Part shown: positions 62,112 to 64,000 of the stretch, piece by piece | Layout: every line of letters starts with the position of its first letter | How positions within the stretch are numbered: the first letter of the stretch is position 1 | Origin: Bacteroidales bacterium UBA5287 | GTDB taxonomy: Bacteria; Bacteroidota; Bacteroidia; Bacteroidales; Dysgonomonadaceae | Direction of reading: 5' to 3' | Length of the DNA stretch: 64,000 nucleotides | Assembly (NCBI GenBank): GCA_002411345.1 | Contig: DHSL01000017.1 | Span: 78,833 to 142,832 of the forward strand | Position numbers and translations under genes: made by a program | Notes under the pieces: model-generated | Database searches by the model: none | What the model saw: the letters and a program-made list of their open reading frames with translations, nothing else | What the model was told of the DNA's origin: nothing

Positions 62112-62582
62112 TTATCGAGGACCTATTTGCGAATAAAAAGCATTTAGAAAATATTCCTCATCTTCCAAATTCATAAAAGATGATTTTGGAATATTCAGAA
62201 ATGACTGATCAGAAAGATATAGTAAATAATGATCTTTGGTTTCATGTTTATTCTTAAATCGTGATTTATAGATTACCCTATCGGTACCGTCATCAAATTT
62301 TATCACTATTTTATCGCTGTCAATTTCATAGAATTTGCCATTTTTCAAGAAAGCATTACTTCGTGAACGCGAAACGGAATACAGTTGAAAAACAGATATC
62401 AGGGGAGAAGCTATAACTAATAACAATAAGACAAGATTTACAAGGTCTCGCAAAATTGTAAAAGAGATGAGGATAAGCACAATAAACAACAGATGAATCC
62501 ATAATTTTGGCATGAATTTGCTTTGTATCAGCAATATGAATATATCTTTTTCAGTTAGTTGAATTCTTTTTGTGCTAATCAT
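62112..62582 (-). CDS. YcxB-like two-helix membrane protein
   Basis: 156 residues. Two hydrophobic helices (about 30-48 and 50-66), then a soluble beta-rich tail with FYEIDSDKIVIKFDDGTDRVIYKSRFKNKHETKDHYLLYLSDQSFLNIPKSSF. This helix-helix-PH-like layout is that of the YcxB-like C-terminal domain family. Function unknown. It stands downstream of a hairpin terminator at 62622. Confidence 0.65.
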   Translation of the reverse strand: MISTKRIQLTEKDIFILLIQSKFMPKLWIHLLFIVLILISFTILRDLVNLVLLLLVIASPLISVFQLYSVSRSRSNAFLKNGKFYEIDSDKIVIKFDDGTDRVIYKSRFKNKHETKDHYLLYLSDQSFLNIPKSSFMNLEDEEYFLNAFYSQIGPR

Positions 62583-62621
62583 TTTTGCTTTTTTTTATTT
62601 CGATGTAAATATAATAAAAAT

Positions 62622-62651
62622 AAACGGATACTTTCTATCAAGCATCCGTTT
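62622..62651 (-). terminator. Intrinsic terminator after the DUF2807 gene
   Basis: AAACGGAT (62622-62629) pairs with ATCCGTTT (62644-62651); on the minus strand the stem is followed by a T-rich run (ATTTTTATTAT). It lies 40 bases after the DUF2807 stop. Confidence 0.75.
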
Positions 62652-62690
62652 AATAAGTGTCTACTTTAAATAGTAGTTATGAAGAGTAAG

Positions 62691-63416
62691 TTAATCACCT
62701 GATTTTATTGAGCCAATACCGTCTTTGTGTAAAGCTTTAATATTGGGATTTCCATAATAAGTAACGCTGCCAATACCGCTTGCATATAATTCTATATCTC
62801 TTGAAGCATAGCATTTTACGCTGCCAACACCATTTGAATGTACAATTACATCTTTGGAGTTTAAGTTCTTTGCATCCACGTTTCCCACGCCATCACTATT
62901 TAATTCTGCAAATACAGCGCTTCCTGACAGTATAATATTTCCCACGCCATCGGAATTTACTTTGACATTACCAACATAGAGATCATCAGCTTTAAAATTC
63001 CCAACTCCATTGGATTCTATGAGTAATTCATCTGTATCTATTTTCCCTTTAAGCGTTATATTGCCCACGCCATCATTTCTAACATGATTTATTTGAGATG
63101 AATTTACCCAGACTGTGAGCTTAGAGTTGGTTTTTTTGAATCTTTTTTTAATCGACGACTTCATACTTAATTTAAGTTCACCGTTACTGACTTCAACAGT
63201 CAACGCATTAATCAGGTCTTGACTACCTTCCGCTCTTACTGAGCTGTTGTTTGACTGAGTAATGATTATATTTCCTATCATATCAGATTTTATGGAATTG
63301 AATTCCTGAACCTGAAAATTTTTAGCAGTAGTTCGTTGTTGACCGCTTATGGTCTGACTAATCATAATTGTTGAAATTATAAATGTCGATAGTAGGATTA
63401 ATTTTTTTGGGCTCAT
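62691..63416 (-). CDS. Head-GIN domain (DUF2807) secreted beta-helix protein
   Basis: 241 residues with a signal peptide (cut near residue 25, ISGQ). The core is seven repeats of about 20 residues, each with a (D/N)GVGN/(D/S)GIGS turn: NDGVGNITL, SNGVGNFKA, SDGVGNIIL, SDGVGNVDA, SNGVGSVKC, ASGIGSVTY, KDGIGSIKS. This is the auto-adhesive right-handed beta-helix of DUF2807. Such proteins are exported in Bacteroidota; function is unknown, with a role in envelope or surface binding suspected. Monocistronic. Confidence 0.88.
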   Translation of the reverse strand: MSPKKLILLSTFIISTIMISQTISGQQRTTAKNFQVQEFNSIKSDMIGNIIITQSNNSSVRAEGSQDLINALTVEVSNGELKLSMKSSIKKRFKKTNSKLTVWVNSSQINHVRNDGVGNITLKGKIDTDELLIESNGVGNFKADDLYVGNVKVNSDGVGNIILSGSAVFAELNSDGVGNVDAKNLNSKDVIVHSNGVGSVKCYASRDIELYASGIGSVTYYGNPNIKALHKDGIGSIKSGD

Positions 63417-63516
63417 ATCTTTTAATTATTAGTTTAAATATCTACAAATAAGACAAATGATTTAGTTATCCGGTTACAAAATATTGGATATTTAATTTAC
63501 AATATTTCAACCGGCA

Positions 63517-63524
63517 CAAAGGTA
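63517..63524 (-). promoter_or_regulatory. Possible -7 element of the DUF2807 gene
   Basis: The minus strand reads TACCTTTG, an exact TAnnTTTG, about 100 bases upstream of the ATG at 63416. No other clear feature in this gap apart from the catalase terminator. Confidence 0.35.
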
Positions 63525-63601
63525 TATATAAACATTGTACTGTGCAAAACATACTACTATAAACATTTAGTGTGTTAATTATATTTAACGTGATTATTCA
63601 A

Positions 63602-63637
63602 TAAAAAAGAAGGTGCACTAATAATTAATGCACCTTA
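63602..63637 (-). terminator. Intrinsic terminator of the catalase gene
   Basis: AAGGTGCA (63610-63617) pairs with TGCACCTT (63629-63636), loop of 11 bases; on the minus strand the stem is followed by CTTTTTTAT. It lies 21 bases after the catalase stop codon. Confidence 0.8.
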
Positions 63638-63657
63638 TATAATAATGAACTGTCAAA

Positions 63658-64000
63658 CTAATTAATTTCTGCCTTCTCGCACGAAATATTCATTGCATCT
63701 GCCAAGCCTTTACCGTAGGCAGGATCTGCTTTGTAACAGTTTTGTATATGTCTGATCTTAATAAATTCTTCAACGCCATGCATGTTTCTAGAGGTATTGG
63801 CAAACAGTCGTTGTTGTTCATCTTGTTTCATCAAGCGGAACAATTTGCCTGGTTGCGTGAAATAGTCGCTATCATCTTCACGGAAATTCCATCGTTTAAT
63901 GTTACCGTTTACCTTTTCCTCTATTTCGTTAAATTCAGGTTGTTCGATCCATACTCCATAACTGTTCGGTTCATAGTGTAAAGTGGCACCTTGGTTGCCA
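63658..64000 (-). CDS. Catalase, C-terminal part (runs off window)
   Basis: About 113 residues of the C-terminus are visible. GNQGATLHYEPNSYGVWIEQPEF, then NFREDDSDYFTQPGKLFRLMKQDEQQRLFANTSRNM and IRHIQNCYKADPAYGKGLADAM match the end of monofunctional haem catalases (clade 3, KatA type). It breaks hydrogen peroxide down to water and oxygen. The haem-binding residues lie upstream of the window. The sequence continues in frame to the last base. Confidence 0.93.
   Translation of the reverse strand, partial: GNQGATLHYEPNSYGVWIEQPEFNEIEEKVNGNIKRWNFREDDSDYFTQPGKLFRLMKQDEQQRLFANTSRNMHGVEEFIKIRHIQNCYKADPAYGKGLADAMNISCEKAEIN

Noticed and set aside
1..64000. CRISPR array, tRNA, rRNA or insertion sequence
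   Set aside because: No regularly spaced repeat array, cloverleaf sequence, rRNA-like stretch or transposase gene was seen.

Overview
The window looks like a chromosomal segment of a Bacteroidota bacterium, most likely order Bacteroidales. The evidence is the AT-rich DNA, weak Shine-Dalgarno signals, many TAnnTTTG-type -7 promoter elements, FimA/Mfa-type (type V) pilus genes, a hybrid two-component regulator with an AraC output domain, and families such as DUF5683, DUF3575, DUF3868, DUF4890 and head-GIN DUF2807. The genus cannot be fixed from the sequence. I saw no rRNA, tRNA, insertion sequence or CRISPR array.

Layout. 1-1000 (-): start of argG and a GNAT acetyltransferase. 1.4-6.3 kb (+): parA, parB, a DUF5683 protein, a LysM lytic transglycosylase and a TIGR02757 protein. 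6.3-11.5 kb (mostly -): AI-2E-type permease, prfB with its programmed +1 frameshift, an NlpC/P60-LysM hydrolase, a VIT-type transporter, a hemolysin III-type protein, and a decayed RND-efflux remnant. 11.8-17.7 kb (+): complete nqrABCDEF sodium pump. 17.9-29.6 kb (+): an 11.5-kb branched-chain amino acid operon, leuA-leuC-leuD-leuA2/cimA-leuB-ilvD-ilvB-ilvN-ilvC. It is preceded by a textbook transcription attenuator with a Leu/Ile/Val-rich leader peptide and closed by a strong bidirectional terminator.

29.6-36 kb: GH43 lipoprotein (-), DUF4890 protein (+), membrane-bound AraC regulator (-) and the hybrid sensor/regulator (+). 36.2-44 kb (+): a type V pilus operon (DUF3575, DUF3868/OmpA, four fimbrillin-family lipoproteins, small AraC-type HTH protein). 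44-51.4 kb (-): kdpF, kdpA, kdpB, kdpC, a short KdpD sensor and a separate histidine kinase. kdpA is interrupted by an in-frame amber codon exactly where the conserved selectivity-filter glutamine should be.

52.1-57.7 kb (+): a four-gene locus that reads like a chaperone-usher pathway: small pilin, PapD-like chaperone, two-domain adhesin-like protein, and a 934-residue outer-membrane barrel with C-terminal Ig-like domains. Such a system is not the standard pilus type of this phylum, and it is the best candidate here for an undescribed system. Its promoter and that of the type V pilus operon share the same arrangement (AGACAAAAAGTT-N10-GACA followed by TAATTWTGGACA), so the two surface-fibre systems are probably co-regulated, perhaps by the hybrid regulator at 33-36 kb.

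57.6-64 kb (mostly -): DUF3037 and HipA-like kinase pair behind pdxA, rlmN, a secreted esterase (+), a YcxB-like membrane protein, a DUF2807 beta-helix protein, and the 3' end of a catalase gene.
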